Of a stretch of DNA of 64,000 nucleotides, positions 1 through 9,181 are shown one piece after another. Source of the DNA: Winogradskya consettensis (GTDB lineage Bacteria > Actinomycetota > Actinomycetes > Mycobacteriales > Micromonosporaceae); NCBI RefSeq assembly GCF_018332715.1, contig NZ_BOQP01000016.1, positions 1 through 64,000 of the forward strand. The letters are read 5' to 3'. The number at the start of each line of letters is the position of its first letter. Within the stretch, counting starts at the first letter, position 1. The translations under genes were made by a program, and so were the position numbers. The notes beneath the pieces were generated by a model, which worked only from the letters and a program-made list of their open reading frames with translations, did not search any database and was not told the DNA's origin.

Positions 1-131
1 GGACCGCCGCGTCGTCACCGAGTTGCTGCACCTGGACCAACATGAGCACGATTTTCGACCGGGGGTACGACACTTTTCGCCGTCCCAGAGCGACGATGGA
101 GATCGACATCCACCATCTGAAACTGCGTCGC
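1..131. other. Window edge, no gene recognised
   Basis: Short open stretches exist in several frames but none has a recognisable domain, ribosome binding site or family motif. A downstream partner of the kdp operon, such as kdpE, could begin to the left of the window, but nothing here shows it. Confidence 0.4.
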
Positions 132-782
132 TCAGGGGGTCGTGGTTTGGATGGCGTGGCCGTATTCGTGGGACAGTGCGGTCAGGTCGGGTTCGCCGTA
201 GTGGGTGACCAGGGCGGTGAAGGTGGCTTCCTTGCCGGGGCCGAAGCGGCGGGCGGTGGTGGCGTACGTGGCGGCGGTGAGGAAGGTGGGGGGCGTTTTC
301 TTGCTGTGGAACTTGTCGGCGTACATGACGAGTTGTTCTTCGGGGGTTTGGGGTTGGTAGTCGCCTGGGGGGAGGGGCAGGTGCTGGCGGGTGATGTCGT
401 CCTGGGTGAGGCCGACGCCGGTGTGGCAGGAGCAGAAGCGACAGAGGGCTTCGGGTAGGCCTGCGTCGCGGAGCATTTCGTGGCCCAGGATGCCGTGGCG
501 GATGTAGTTGGCGTGGTCGAGGGTGCCTTCGTGGTCGTAGAGGGCGTAGACGCCGATGTCGTGCAGGAGGCAGCCAGCTCGGACCAGGGCGGGGTCGAGG
601 GCGGGGGCGGGGTCGAGGTCTGGGCCGAGGTTAGCGCCGACGTTGGGGGAAGGTGTGGCGAGGAGCTGTTCGGCTATCCGGCAGACGATTTCGCAGTGGG
701 TGAGTACTGAGGCCAGGGTCTGCGGGGTGGGGGCGAAGCGTTCGTGGAGGGCGCGGATCTCGCTGTCCGAAGGTATGCGCAT
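132..782 (-). CDS. HD-domain phosphohydrolase-like protein
   Basis: A 216-residue soluble protein of the HD superfamily (metal-dependent phosphohydrolases). The HD signature is seen as CLLHDIGVYALYDH around residues 70-83, with further histidines in HGILGHEML and CRFCSCHTGVG that fit the metal-binding positions of the fold. There is no signal peptide or membrane segment. It starts 12 bp after the kdpD stop on the same strand and is very probably cotranscribed as the last visible kdp gene. Its substrate cannot be told from sequence; nucleotide or phosphate-ester hydrolysis is the family activity. A role in potassium adaptation is only a context inference. Confidence 0.8.
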   Translation of the reverse strand: MRIPSDSEIRALHERFAPTPQTLASVLTHCEIVCRIAEQLLATPSPNVGANLGPDLDPAPALDPALVRAGCLLHDIGVYALYDHEGTLDHANYIRHGILGHEMLRDAGLPEALCRFCSCHTGVGLTQDDITRQHLPLPPGDYQPQTPEEQLVMYADKFHSKKTPPTFLTAATYATTARRFGPGKEATFTALVTHYGEPDLTALSHEYGHAIQTTTP

Positions 783-794
783 CAGAGGATTTGA

Positions 795-3431
795 TCAGGT
801 GGGGGTGCCGGGGCTCGAGGTGGGCAGGGCGATGATCATGGTGAGGCCGCCGCCGGGGGTTTCTTCCGGGGTCAGGGTGCCGTGCATGGCTTCGGTCAGG
901 CCGCGGGACAGGGCGAGGCCCAGGCCGACGCCGCTGTGGTTGTCGTGGTCGCCGAGGCGCTGAAAGGGCAGGAAGACCTCGGGCCAGCGGTTTTCGGGAA
1001 TGCCGGGGCCGTGGTCGATGATGCGGATCTCGACGGTGTGGCCGTGGGAGCTGGCGGTGATGACCGGGGGGCGGGCGGCGGGGCTGTGGCGCAGGGCGTT
1101 GGCGGTGAGGTTGACGAGCACGCGTTCGAGCAGGCCCGGGTCGGCGTGCAGGGCGGGCAGGTCATCGGGGATGTGCAGGGTCACGGTACGGCCGTCGGGG
1201 CCCAGGTCGTCGAGGGCGCGAGGGACGATCTCCTCGGCGCCGATCGCGGTCGCGGTCACGCCGAACGCGCCGGCCTGCAGGCGGCTCATGTCGAGCAGGT
1301 TGGTCACGAGCCTGGTGAGCCGGTCGAGGGATTCGTCCGCGGTTTCGAGCAGTTCGGCGCGGTCGTGTTCGTCGAAGTGCACGTCGTCGCTGCGGAGGCT
1401 GGCTACTGCGGCTTTTGCGGATGCGAGGGGCGTACGCAGATCGTGGCTCACTGCGGCGAGTAGCGCGGTGCGCATGCGGTCGGCCTCGGCCAGGGGTTTG
1501 GCGGTCGCCGCCTCGGCGGTCAGTCGTTCCTGGCGAAGCGCGACGCTGGCCTGGGCGGCGAACGCCTCGATGATGCGCCGGTCGGAGGCCGCGAGGGGGT
1601 GGCCACGCAACAACATCACCAACTCCCCGTCCACCTTGACCTCCGCGGCCGGCAGCGAGGCAGCTGGCAGCGAGGCAGTCGGCGGGGAGGCAGCCGGCAG
1701 CGAGACAGTCGGCGGGGAGGGGGCCAGCGGGGTGGCAGGCGAGAGGGGAGCGGTCGGCAGAGCGGTGGGTGGTAGGGGAGTAGCGGGCGGCAGAGGGTCG
1801 GTGGGTCTGGTGACCTCCGCGACGACCGTGCCCTTGTCGACCAGGGTGACCGAGTCGAGGGTGAAGGTCTCGCGGAGGCGTTCGAGGAGGGCGGTCAGGG
1901 GGCGGTCGCCGCGCAGGACGCTGCCGGCGACGGTGGCGAGGATCTGGGCGTCGGCGCCGGCTCGGGCGGCCTGGCGGGTGCGGCGGGCGGCGGTGTCGAC
2001 GACCCAGCTCACTGCGAGGGCTACGGCGACGAAGATGGCCAGGGCGAGGAGGTTGTCGCCCTCGGCGATGGTGAAGCGGCCGAGGGGTGGGGTGAAGCAG
2101 TAGTTGAGCAGCAGGGATCCGGCGACGGCGGCGAGCAGTGCGGGCCAGAGACCGCCGATGAGGGCGACGCCGACGACCGCGGCGAGGAACAGCAGGATGT
2201 CGTTGGTGAGCGACAACGACGGTCCCAGGCTCAGCAGGGCGGTCAGGGCCGGCAGCCCGGCCAGCGTCGTGCAGTATCCGGCGAGGCGGCGGCCGCGGGA
2301 CAGGGCCGGGGGGATGCGGCGGGCGCTGCGGCCCTGGCTGGCGCGTTCGTGGGGTACGAGGTGGACGTCGATCGTGCCGGACAGTGCCGTGGTGGTCACG
2401 CCGACGCCGGCGGAGAGCAGTTGGGCGAGTCTGCCGCGGCTGCTCACGCCGAGGACGATCTGGGTCGCGTTGACGGCGCGGGCGAAGTCGAGCAGTGCCT
2501 GGGGAACGTCGGTGCCGGCGACCTCGTGGTACGAGCCACCGAGGCTCTCGACGAGGACGCGGTGCCGGGCCAGGGTTGCGGGGTCGGCTCCGGCCAGGCC
2601 GTCGTTGCGAGTGACGTGTACGGCCATCAGGTCCGCCCCGCCGGATCGCGGTGCCGCCGTCCGGGTGGCGATCCGCGCGGCCCGGCGGATCAGCGTTCCG
2701 CCCTCGGGGCCACCGGTCAGCGCGACGACGACCCGTTCCCGCGTCTCCCAGGTGGCGTCGATCTTGTTGTCGGTGCGGTACTTGCCGAGCTGGTCCTCGA
2801 CCTTGTCGGCGAGCCACAGCAGGGCGAGCTCCCGCAGCGCGGTGAGGTTGCCGGTGCGGAAGTAGTTACCGAGCGCGGCGTCGATCTTCTCGGGCCGGTA
2901 GATGTTGCCGTGCGCCATCCGACGGCGCAGGGCTTCGGGGGTCATGTCGACGAGCTCGACCTGCTCGGCGGCGCGGACCACGGCGTCGGGTACGGTCTCG
3001 CGCTGCTCGACGCCGGTGATCTGGGCGACGACGTCGTTGAGCGATTCGAGGTGCTGCACGTTGACCGTGCTCAGCACGTCGATGCCCGCGTCGAGCAGCT
3101 CGGTGATGTCCTCCCACCGCTTGCCGTGGCGGGAGCCGGGCACGTTGGAGTGTGCCAGCTCGTCCACGATGACCAGTTCGGGGTTCCGGGCCAGGACCGC
3201 GTCGACGTCCAGTTCGGTGAAGTCGACGCCGCGGTACCGGATCGTGCGGCGGGGCAGCACCTCGAGGTCGGCGAGCATGGCCTGGGTGTGCCGGCGCCCG
3301 TGAGTCTCCACGAGGGCGACCACGACGTCGGTACCCCGTTCGGCGCGCCGGTGTGCCTCCTCCAGCATGGTGTAGGTCTTGCCGACGCCGGGTGCGGCGC
3401 CGAGGTAGATGCGTAGTTCCCCGCGTGTCAT
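795..3431 (-). CDS. kdpD: KdpD osmosensitive potassium sensor histidine kinase
   Basis: An 878-residue membrane histidine kinase that senses potassium limitation and phosphorylates KdpE. In order: N-terminal KdpD domain with Walker A GAAPGVGKT at residues 11-19; a USP-like domain around 230-370; a four-helix DUF4118 membrane block around 390-480; a GAF-like region; HisKA with phospho-acceptor His in AVSHDLRTP near 660; and HATPase_c with N box LTANALRH near 775 and G box DHGPGIPE near 807. A Pro/Ala-rich repeat linker of about 50 residues (544-595) interrupts the GAF-like region. ATG follows a GGAG-rich leader 20 bp after the kdpC stop. No kdpE is seen in the window, which is unusual since kdpDE are normally adjacent. 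Confidence 0.97.
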   Translation of the reverse strand: MTRGELRIYLGAAPGVGKTYTMLEEAHRRAERGTDVVVALVETHGRRHTQAMLADLEVLPRRTIRYRGVDFTELDVDAVLARNPELVIVDELAHSNVPGSRHGKRWEDITELLDAGIDVLSTVNVQHLESLNDVVAQITGVEQRETVPDAVVRAAEQVELVDMTPEALRRRMAHGNIYRPEKIDAALGNYFRTGNLTALRELALLWLADKVEDQLGKYRTDNKIDATWETRERVVVALTGGPEGGTLIRRAARIATRTAAPRSGGADLMAVHVTRNDGLAGADPATLARHRVLVESLGGSYHEVAGTDVPQALLDFARAVNATQIVLGVSSRGRLAQLLSAGVGVTTTALSGTIDVHLVPHERASQGRSARRIPPALSRGRRLAGYCTTLAGLPALTALLSLGPSLSLTNDILLFLAAVVGVALIGGLWPALLAAVAGSLLLNYCFTPPLGRFTIAEGDNLLALAIFVAVALAVSWVVDTAARRTRQAARAGADAQILATVAGSVLRGDRPLTALLERLRETFTLDSVTLVDKGTVVAEVTRPTDPLPPATPLPPTALPTAPLSPATPLAPSPPTVSLPAASPPTASLPAASLPAAEVKVDGELVMLLRGHPLAASDRRIIEAFAAQASVALRQERLTAEAATAKPLAEADRMRTALLAAVSHDLRTPLASAKAAVASLRSDDVHFDEHDRAELLETADESLDRLTRLVTNLLDMSRLQAGAFGVTATAIGAEEIVPRALDDLGPDGRTVTLHIPDDLPALHADPGLLERVLVNLTANALRHSPAARPPVITASSHGHTVEIRIIDHGPGIPENRWPEVFLPFQRLGDHDNHSGVGLGLALSRGLTEAMHGTLTPEETPGGGLTMIIALPTSSPGTPT
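1646..1800 (-). repeat. Intragenic repeats in kdpD encoding a Pro/Ala linker
   Basis: Imperfect tandem copies of a roughly 15-bp unit (type GGCAGCGAGGCAGTC on the plus strand) lie inside kdpD. On the coding strand they give repeats such as SLPAA, SPPTA and PLPPT. The frame is kept, so the tract acts as a flexible linker between the membrane block and the kinase core. Confidence 0.75.
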
Positions 3432-3451
3432 CTCCGCGCCGCCTCCCGTCG

Positions 3452-4438
3452 CTACTTCTGGCCGCCAGCGGTGAGGCCGTCGGCGGTGAGGCCGTTGGCG
3501 GCAGGGCCGTCGGCGGTGAGGCCGTTGGGGGCGAGGCCGTTGGGGGCGAGGCCGTTGGCGGCAGGGCCGTTGGCGGCAGGGCCGTTGGGGGCGAGGCCGT
3601 CGAGGGCCAGATTCAGTTTCAGTACGTTGACCGCCGGCTCGCCGAGGAAACCGAGCGCCCGATCGGTGGTGTTGTCGTGCACCAGTTTCCGGACCGCGTC
3701 CTGTGACAGTCCCCGTTCCCGGGCGATCCGCGGGACCTGCAGGGCGGCGTACGCGGGGCTGATGTGCGGGTCGAGACCGCTCGCGCTGGCGGTGACGGCG
3801 TCCGCGGGCACGGCGGGGTGCGAGGGGGCGTCACCGCGGATCGGGGTGATGATCCCGCCGAGGGCCTGGTAGTCGTCGCCGATCGTCGCGGGTTCGACGG
3901 TCACGCCGTCGTAGGTCGCCACGAACGGCGTGCCGGTCTGGTTGACGGAGACCACGCGGGTGATCGGGCCGGTGAAGCCGTCGCGGTGGAACACGGCGAG
4001 GACCGCGCCGACGCCGTCAGCGGTGCAGAACGGCCGAGCCCCGCTGACACCTTCGAGAGTGCCGACGGCGAGGCTGCGGGCGCAGACCTGGGTCAACAGG
4101 CTCTGCGATGCGTCATCCGGGTTGTCGGCGAGGGTGTCGACCACGCTGTTCGGGCCGAGGTTGCTGGCCGAGGTGGCGGTGGGGTCGTAGCCGTCGCCGG
4201 CCGCGGAGGGGCGGCTCTGGAAGTAGCGCGGGACGGGGTTTCCGTCGGCGTCGGTGAAGGCCTGGCCGATGAGCACACTGCCATGGGCCACGAGCGAACC
4301 ATTGGCCTTGTCGCTGAGGCCGGGGATCCGGCCCACGGCGACCAGGAGCAGCGGGTACGCGAGCCCGAGCAGGATGGTGAGGACGAGCAGGGCACGCAGG
4401 GCGGCGAGGTGCTGGGAGAGCCAGCTGGGAAGTCGCAT
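3452..4438 (-). CDS. kdpC: KdpC subunit of the Kdp potassium ATPase
   Basis: A 328-residue single-pass membrane subunit that couples KdpA to KdpB. The start is the ATG at 4438 giving [17 protein letters not shown], one base after the kdpB stop, with a transmembrane helix at about residues 14-36. Family motifs [22 protein letters not shown] and [13 protein letters not shown] are present, as is [19 protein letters not shown] near the normal C-terminus. It is longer than typical KdpC (about 190-230) for two reasons: a segment of about 90 residues with two cysteines (VCARSL...RPFC) between the SNLGP and DPHISP motifs, and a C-terminal tail of nine pentapeptide repeats. An in-frame upstream ATG at 4555 lies inside kdpB and is not the start. 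Confidence 0.95.
   Translation of the reverse strand: MRLPSWLSQHLAALRALLVLTILLGLAYPLLLVAVGRIPGLSDKANGSLVAHGSVLIGQAFTDADGNPVPRYFQSRPSAAGDGYDPTATSASNLGPNSVVDTLADNPDDASQSLLTQVCARSLAVGTLEGVSGARPFCTADGVGAVLAVFHRDGFTGPITRVVSVNQTGTPFVATYDGVTVEPATIGDDYQALGGIITPIRGDAPSHPAVPADAVTASASGLDPHISPAYAALQVPRIARERGLSQDAVRKLVHDNTTDRALGFLGEPAVNVLKLNLALDGLAPNGPAANGPAANGLAPNGLAPNGLTADGPAANGLTADGLTAGGQK
3465..3605 (-). repeat. 15-bp tandem repeats forming the KdpC tail
   Basis: About nine copies of a 15-bp unit (GGGGCGAGGCCGTTG or GCGGCAGGGCCGTTG) follow each other directly at the 3' end of kdpC. They encode pentapeptides [10 protein letters not shown] and LTADG after the conserved KdpC domain has ended. Copy number probably varies between strains. 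Confidence 0.85.
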
Positions 4439-4439
4439 G

Positions 4440-6575
4440 TCAGATCCCGGGGATGAACTGGATGAGGAGGTCGATGATCTTGATGCCGAGGAACGGGGCG
4501 ACGACGCCGCCCAGCCCGTACACAAGGAGGTTTCGTCGTAGCAGTGAGCTGGCACTGGAGGGTGTGTATCGCACGCCTTTGAGGGCGAGCGGGATCAGCG
4601 CGACGATGACGAGGGCGTTGAAGATGACCGCGGACAGGATCGCGGAGCCCGGTGAGTGCAGCCGCATGACGTTGAGCGTGTCGAGGCCGGGGTAGACGGC
4701 GGCGAACATGGCCGGGATGATCGCGAAGTACTTGGCGATGTCGTTGGTGATGGAGAACGTCGTCAGCGCGCCACGGGTGATGAGCAGCTGCTTGCCGATC
4801 TCGACGATCTCGATGAGTTTTGTCGGGTCGGAGTCGAGGTCGACCATGTTGCCGGCCTCCTTCGCGGCCGACGTGCCGGTGTTCATGGCGACGCCGACGT
4901 CGGCCTGCGCGAGGGCGGGTGCGTCGTTCGTACCGTCACCGGTCATCGCGACCAGCCGGCCGCCCTCCTGCTCCTTGCGGATGTAGGCGAGCTTGTCCTC
5001 GGGGGTGGCCTCGGCGAGGAAGTCGTCGACACCGGCCTCGTCGGCGATCGCCTTCGCCGTGCGCGGGTTGTCACCGGTGATCATCACGGTGCGGATGCCC
5101 ATCTTGCGCATCTCGTCGAACCGCTCCTTCATCCCCGGCTTCACCACGTCCTTGAGGTGGATGACGCCCAGGATGCGACCCTGCTCCGCGACGACCAGCG
5201 GAGTGCCGCCGGACGAGCTGATCTCGTCCACAACTGAGGCGACCTCGGCCGTGGCTCCACCGGCCCAGGAGATCACCGCGGCGGCGGCGCCCTTGCGGAT
5301 CTGCCGGTCGCCGAGGTCGACGCCGCTCATCCGGGTCTGCGCGGTGAACGGCACGAACACGGCATCGGCGATCAGGCCGGGCTCGCGCTCCCGCAGGCCG
5401 AACTCCGTCTTGGCGAGGACCACGATCGAGCGCCCTTCGGGCGTTTCGTCGGCCAGGCTGGCGAGCTGCGCGGCGTCCGCGAGGGTCAGTGCCGTGACAC
5501 CTTCGACGGGTACGAACTCAGCTGCCTGACGGTTTCCGAGAGTGATTGTGCCCGTCTTGTCGAGCAGCAGCGTGTTCACGTCACCGGCCGCCTCGACAGC
5601 GCGGCCGGACATCGCGAGCACGTTGCGCTGCACGAGCCGGTCCATGCCGGCGATCCCGATCGCGGACAGCAGTGCGCCGATCGTGGTGGGGATCAGGCAG
5701 ACGATCAGCGAGACCAGCACGATCCCGGTGACTCCGTGAGCGTCGATCGCCGCGGTGTCCGGGGCGGCGGCCTGCCACGCCTTCGAGAAGATGGCCAGGG
5801 GCTGCAGCGTGACGACCGAGAGCAGGAAGATGAGCGTGAGCGCGGCGAGCAGGATGTTCAGCGCGATCTCGTTCGGCGTCTTCTGCCGGTTGGCACCCTC
5901 GACCAGGGCGATCATCCGGTCGACGAAGCTCTCGCCGGGCTTCTGGGTGATCCGCACGACGATCCGGTCGGAGAGCACCTTCGTGCCGCCGGTGACGGCC
6001 GAGCGGTCGCCGCCGGATTCGCGGATGACCGGGGCGGACTCGCCGGTGATGGCGGACTCGTCGACGCTGGCGATGCCCTCGATGACGTCGCCGTCACCCG
6101 GGATCGTCTCGCCGGCCTCGACCACGACCGTGTCGCCCTGCTTGAGCTCGGCGGCCGGGGTGAGCCGCTCGACGCCGTCGACGAGACGCCGGGCGACCGT
6201 ATCCTTCTTGGACTGACGCAGCGTGGCGGCCTGTGCCTTGCCGCGACCCTCGGCGACCGCCTCCGCCAGGTTCGCGAAGACGACGGTCAGCCACAGCCAC
6301 ACGGTGATCGACCAGGCGAGCACGCTGGGGCCGGTGACCGCGAGGACGGTGGTGAACAGCGCCCCGGCCTCGACGATGAGCATGACCGGGTTGTGCCACA
6401 GGGTGCGCGGGTCGAGCTTGGCCAGCGCACCGGGCACGGCCTGCCGGAGCTGCTTCGGATCGAGCAGTCCGCCCTGGACGGTCCTGCGAGGCTGCGGCGG
6501 GGTATCCGCTTGCCGTTCCACAGCTCGGCCTTCGGGCGGCTCGAGGGTGGTGGTGGGGTGGTCGGTGGGGGTCAT
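4440..6575 (-). CDS. kdpB: KdpB ATPase subunit
   Basis: A 711-residue P-type ATPase that hydrolyses ATP to drive high-affinity potassium uptake with KdpA and KdpC. The phosphorylation motif DKTGT is near residue 338, the actuator motif TGES near 168, and the hinge motif [11 protein letters not shown] is in the P domain; membrane helices flank these as expected. The true start is ATG 6575, overlapping the kdpA stop by 4 bp (ATGA). The reading frame stays open far upstream inside kdpA, but that extension is a shadow. The N-terminus carries about 30 polar residues before the conserved core. Confidence 0.97.
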   Translation of the reverse strand: MTPTDHPTTTLEPPEGRAVERQADTPPQPRRTVQGGLLDPKQLRQAVPGALAKLDPRTLWHNPVMLIVEAGALFTTVLAVTGPSVLAWSITVWLWLTVVFANLAEAVAEGRGKAQAATLRQSKKDTVARRLVDGVERLTPAAELKQGDTVVVEAGETIPGDGDVIEGIASVDESAITGESAPVIRESGGDRSAVTGGTKVLSDRIVVRITQKPGESFVDRMIALVEGANRQKTPNEIALNILLAALTLIFLLSVVTLQPLAIFSKAWQAAAPDTAAIDAHGVTGIVLVSLIVCLIPTTIGALLSAIGIAGMDRLVQRNVLAMSGRAVEAAGDVNTLLLDKTGTITLGNRQAAEFVPVEGVTALTLADAAQLASLADETPEGRSIVVLAKTEFGLREREPGLIADAVFVPFTAQTRMSGVDLGDRQIRKGAAAAVISWAGGATAEVASVVDEISSSGGTPLVVAEQGRILGVIHLKDVVKPGMKERFDEMRKMGIRTVMITGDNPRTAKAIADEAGVDDFLAEATPEDKLAYIRKEQEGGRLVAMTGDGTNDAPALAQADVGVAMNTGTSAAKEAGNMVDLDSDPTKLIEIVEIGKQLLITRGALTTFSITNDIAKYFAIIPAMFAAVYPGLDTLNVMRLHSPGSAILSAVIFNALVIVALIPLALKGVRYTPSSASSLLRRNLLVYGLGGVVAPFLGIKIIDLLIQFIPGI

Positions 6576-8218
6576 GACAGTCCCTCTGCGATGGGTCCGA
6601 GTGCGAGAGCGGGGAGGAAGGTGAGGGCGACGAGTACGACGGTCACGCCGACGACCATCCCGACGAACAGGGGCTGGTGGGTGGGCAGCGTGCCCTCGGA
6701 CTCGGGGGTGGCCCGTTGCCGTGCCAGGGATCCGGCCAGCGCCAGGACCAGCACGATCGGCAGGAACCGGCCTAGGAGCATCGCCAGCCCCAGCGCCGTG
6801 TCCCACCACGGCGTGTTCACGGTGATGCCGCCGAACGCCGAGCCGTTGTTGTTGGCGGCGCTCGTGAACGCGTACAGAACCTCGGAGAGACCGTGTGGTC
6901 CCACATTGAGCGCCGTGCTGTTGTTGCCCGTCGCGAAAGCGGCGGCCGTGCCGGCCAGGACGAGTGTCGGGGTGACCAGGAAATACAGCGACGCCAGCTT
7001 CATCTCCCGCGCGCCGATCTTCTTGCCGAGGTACTCCGGGGTGCGCCCGACCATCAGCCCGGCCACGAACACCGTGATGACCGCGAGGATGAGCAGCCCG
7101 TAGAGCCCGGAGCCGACGCCACCCGGGGCGACCTCGCCGAGCATCATGTTGACGATCGGCATCATCCCGCCGAACGGCGTGAACGAGTCGTGGAAGGAGT
7201 TCACCGCGCCGGTCGAGGTCAACGTCGTCGCCGCCGCGAACGCCGCCGAGTCGGGGACGCCGAAGCGGACGTCCTTGCCCTCCATCGCCGCGCCGACCGC
7301 CTGCGGCACCGTGCCACCGCCGTGCACCTCGAACCCCACGGTCAGCGCCACCGAGGCGATCGCGAGGATGCCCATGACCGCGACGATGGCGTACCCCTGG
7401 CGGTTCTGCCCCACCATGCGGCCGAAGACCCGGGGCAGGCTGAACGGGATCAGGAAGATCAGGAAGATCTGGAACCAGTTCGTCCACGTCGTCGGGTTCT
7501 CGAACGGGTGCGCCGAGTTGGTGTTGTAGAAGCCGCCGCCGTTCGTGCCGAGCAGCTTCACCGCTTCCTGCGACGCGACCGGACCGCCTGTGAGGTGCTG
7601 CGTCGCGCCGGTCAGCGTGGTCACGTCGGTGCCGCCGGAGAGGTTCTGCACGACGCCGCCGACCATGAGGATCAGCGCGGCGAGGGCACAGACCGGCAGC
7701 AGGATCCGCAGCGTGATCCGGGTCAGGTCGACCCAGAAGTTGCCGAGCGTGCCGCTCCTGCGGGCCGCGAAACCGCGGATCAGCGCCACGGCGACGGCGA
7801 TGCCGATACCGGCGGAGACGAAGTTCTGCACCGCGAGACCGGCCATCTGCGCGAGATGACCCATCGTTGATTCACCGGAGTACGCCTGCCAGTTCGTGTT
7901 CGTCACGAAGCTGACCGCCGTGTTCCAGGCGATGTGGTCGGTGACCGCGGGCAGGCCCAGCGACAGCCACAGCTTGTCCTGCACCCGCAGCAGCAGGTAG
8001 AGGAACAGCACCGAGACGGCGGAGAAGGCGAGCACGCTGCGGGCGTACACCCCCCAGGTCTGCTCGGCGGCCGGGTTGACGCCGACCAGGCGGTAGATCC
8101 CGCGCTCGGCGACGCTGCTCCGCGTGCCGGTGACGACGCGGTACATGTAGTCGCCGAACGGCCGGTACACCGCCACGAGGGCGAGCACCAGGGAGACGAC
8201 GAAGATCCAGCCGGCCAT
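6572..8218 (-). CDS. kdpA: KdpA potassium-binding channel subunit
   Basis: A 548-residue integral membrane protein of the SKT superfamily with about ten helices that forms the potassium-selective path of KdpFABC. Four pore-loop motifs are visible: [46 protein letters not shown] and NNNGSAFGG. Length is normal for the family. The start ATG overlaps the kdpF stop by one base (TGATG) and the end overlaps kdpB by 4 bp, so translation is coupled through the operon. Confidence 0.98.
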   Translation of the reverse strand: MAGWIFVVSLVLALVAVYRPFGDYMYRVVTGTRSSVAERGIYRLVGVNPAAEQTWGVYARSVLAFSAVSVLFLYLLLRVQDKLWLSLGLPAVTDHIAWNTAVSFVTNTNWQAYSGESTMGHLAQMAGLAVQNFVSAGIGIAVAVALIRGFAARRSGTLGNFWVDLTRITLRILLPVCALAALILMVGGVVQNLSGGTDVTTLTGATQHLTGGPVASQEAVKLLGTNGGGFYNTNSAHPFENPTTWTNWFQIFLIFLIPFSLPRVFGRMVGQNRQGYAIVAVMGILAIASVALTVGFEVHGGGTVPQAVGAAMEGKDVRFGVPDSAAFAAATTLTSTGAVNSFHDSFTPFGGMMPIVNMMLGEVAPGGVGSGLYGLLILAVITVFVAGLMVGRTPEYLGKKIGAREMKLASLYFLVTPTLVLAGTAAAFATGNNSTALNVGPHGLSEVLYAFTSAANNNGSAFGGITVNTPWWDTALGLAMLLGRFLPIVLVLALAGSLARQRATPESEGTLPTHQPLFVGMVVGVTVVLVALTFLPALALGPIAEGLS

Positions 8219-8307
8219 CAGAACTTCTCCGGGAAGAGCAGGGCGGCGACCATGAAGACGCCGAGCAGGACGGCCACGATCAGGCCGATGAGGTTGACGG
8301 CGCTCAC
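8218..8307 (-). CDS. kdpF: KdpF small membrane subunit
   Basis: A 29-residue single-helix peptide, [20 protein letters not shown] followed by AALLFPEKF, too short for most ORF finders. It matches the known KdpF pattern: one hydrophobic helix ending in a short charged tail with ALLFPE. KdpF stabilises the KdpABC complex. GTG at 8307 overlaps the stop of the preceding small ORF by 4 bp (GTGA) and its TGA shares a base with kdpA ATG. Confidence 0.92.
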   Translation of the reverse strand: MSAVNLIGLIVAVLLGVFMVAALLFPEKF

Positions 8308-8387
8308 CAGCGTTCGACCGCCCGGATCAGCACGGTCAGCGCTGCGAACAGCACCACCGTGAGTCCGACGAACACGAGATCAGCCAC
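8304..8387 (-). CDS. 27-residue membrane peptide upstream of kdpF
   Basis: A GTG-started ORF encoding [20 protein letters not shown] followed by IRAVERW: one transmembrane helix and a short charged tail. A clean ribosome binding site AAGGAG sits 6 bp before the GTG, and the stop overlaps kdpF GTG. To my knowledge similar tiny ORFs precede kdpF in other actinobacteria. It is the first gene of the operon, so it may be an extra small subunit or a leader peptide coupling translation into kdpF. Function unknown. Confidence 0.75.
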   Translation of the reverse strand: MADLVFVGLTVVLFAALTVLIRAVERW

Positions 8388-8563
8388 GGAAGGCTCCTTG
8401 ACGAGGGGTGTGGGGGCTTACGTGGAGAAGAAAAGCGCGCGGGGGAGCCCGTGTCATCGGCGTTCACGCGTTGCCTACGCCGCCGGGGCACTTCTTGACG
8501 CGCTCTTAACGCCGCAGGTGGCGCCCGTCACGCGGCGCCGGCGACGGCACGGATACTTGTCCG
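8388..8563. promoter_or_regulatory. Divergent intergenic region of kdp and the ABC genes
   Basis: This 176-bp region separates the minus-strand kdp operon from the plus-strand ABC transporter genes, so both promoters should lie here. The AAGGAG ribosome binding site of the first kdp ORF is at about 8394-8399. I cannot assign a convincing KdpE site or a consensus promoter. Confidence 0.4.
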
Positions 8564-9181
8564 GTGCTCACCATGCTGTCCGTCGCGGTTGCCTACCGGG
8601 GCCAGGACGTTGTCGCCGGCTTCTCGCTCGAGCTCACCGCGGGTCAGGCCGTCGTGCTCCGCGGTCGTAACGGCGCGGGGAAGTCCACCCTGCTGCGCGC
8701 GGTCTGCGGGGTGCTTCCGGTGCGCTCGGGCACGATCCTGGTCGACGGTTCGGCCGCCGACGAGACCAGAGCTGATTTCCGGCGTACGGTCTGCGCGCTC
8801 CTCGACGACGCCGCCTGGTACCCGTCACTCACCGTCATGGAACACGTCGAGCTGGTCCGGCTCGTCGCCGGTGATCCGCCGCCCGGCTGGTGGACGCCGG
8901 TCGAGCTGGCAGCCACGCTCGGGCTCGAAGACCTCGCCGGCCGCTCCCCGGCCCAGCTCTCGTCGGGACAGCGCCAACGGCTCGCCCTGGCCATGGCGTT
9001 CGCCCGGTCGAGCCGGCTGCTGCTGCTCGACGAGCCGGAGCGCCACCTCGACGAGGACGGGCGTACGGTGCTCGGCGCCCTGCTCGCCCGCTACCTCGAC
9101 CTGGGCGGCGCGGTCCTGATGGCGACCCACGACCCGGGCCTGAGCACCGCCGGGCGCGTCGTCGACCTGGACCGGGGATGA
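8564..9181 (+). CDS. ABC transporter ATP-binding protein
   Basis: A 205-residue ATPase subunit with Walker A GRNGAGKST near residue 34, signature LSSGQRQR near 141, Walker B LLLLDEPE near 158 and a switch histidine in ATHDPG near the C-terminus. It is compact, close to the CcmA type of exporter ATPases. It starts at GTG 8564; ATG 8573, three codons on, is an alternative. Its stop overlaps the start of the next gene, a membrane protein, by 4 bp, so the two form a two-gene ABC system. Substrate unknown. Confidence 0.92.
   Translation: MLTMLSVAVAYRGQDVVAGFSLELTAGQAVVLRGRNGAGKSTLLRAVCGVLPVRSGTILVDGSAADETRADFRRTVCALLDDAAWYPSLTVMEHVELVRLVAGDPPPGWWTPVELAATLGLEDLAGRSPAQLSSGQRQRLALAMAFARSSRLLLLDEPERHLDEDGRTVLGALLARYLDLGGAVLMATHDPGLSTAGRVVDLDRG

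Noticed and set aside
4440..7487. A single 1015-residue protein including kdpB
   Set aside because: The first 300 codons lie in a shadow frame of kdpA. KdpB starts at ATG 6575 with the usual 4-bp overlap.
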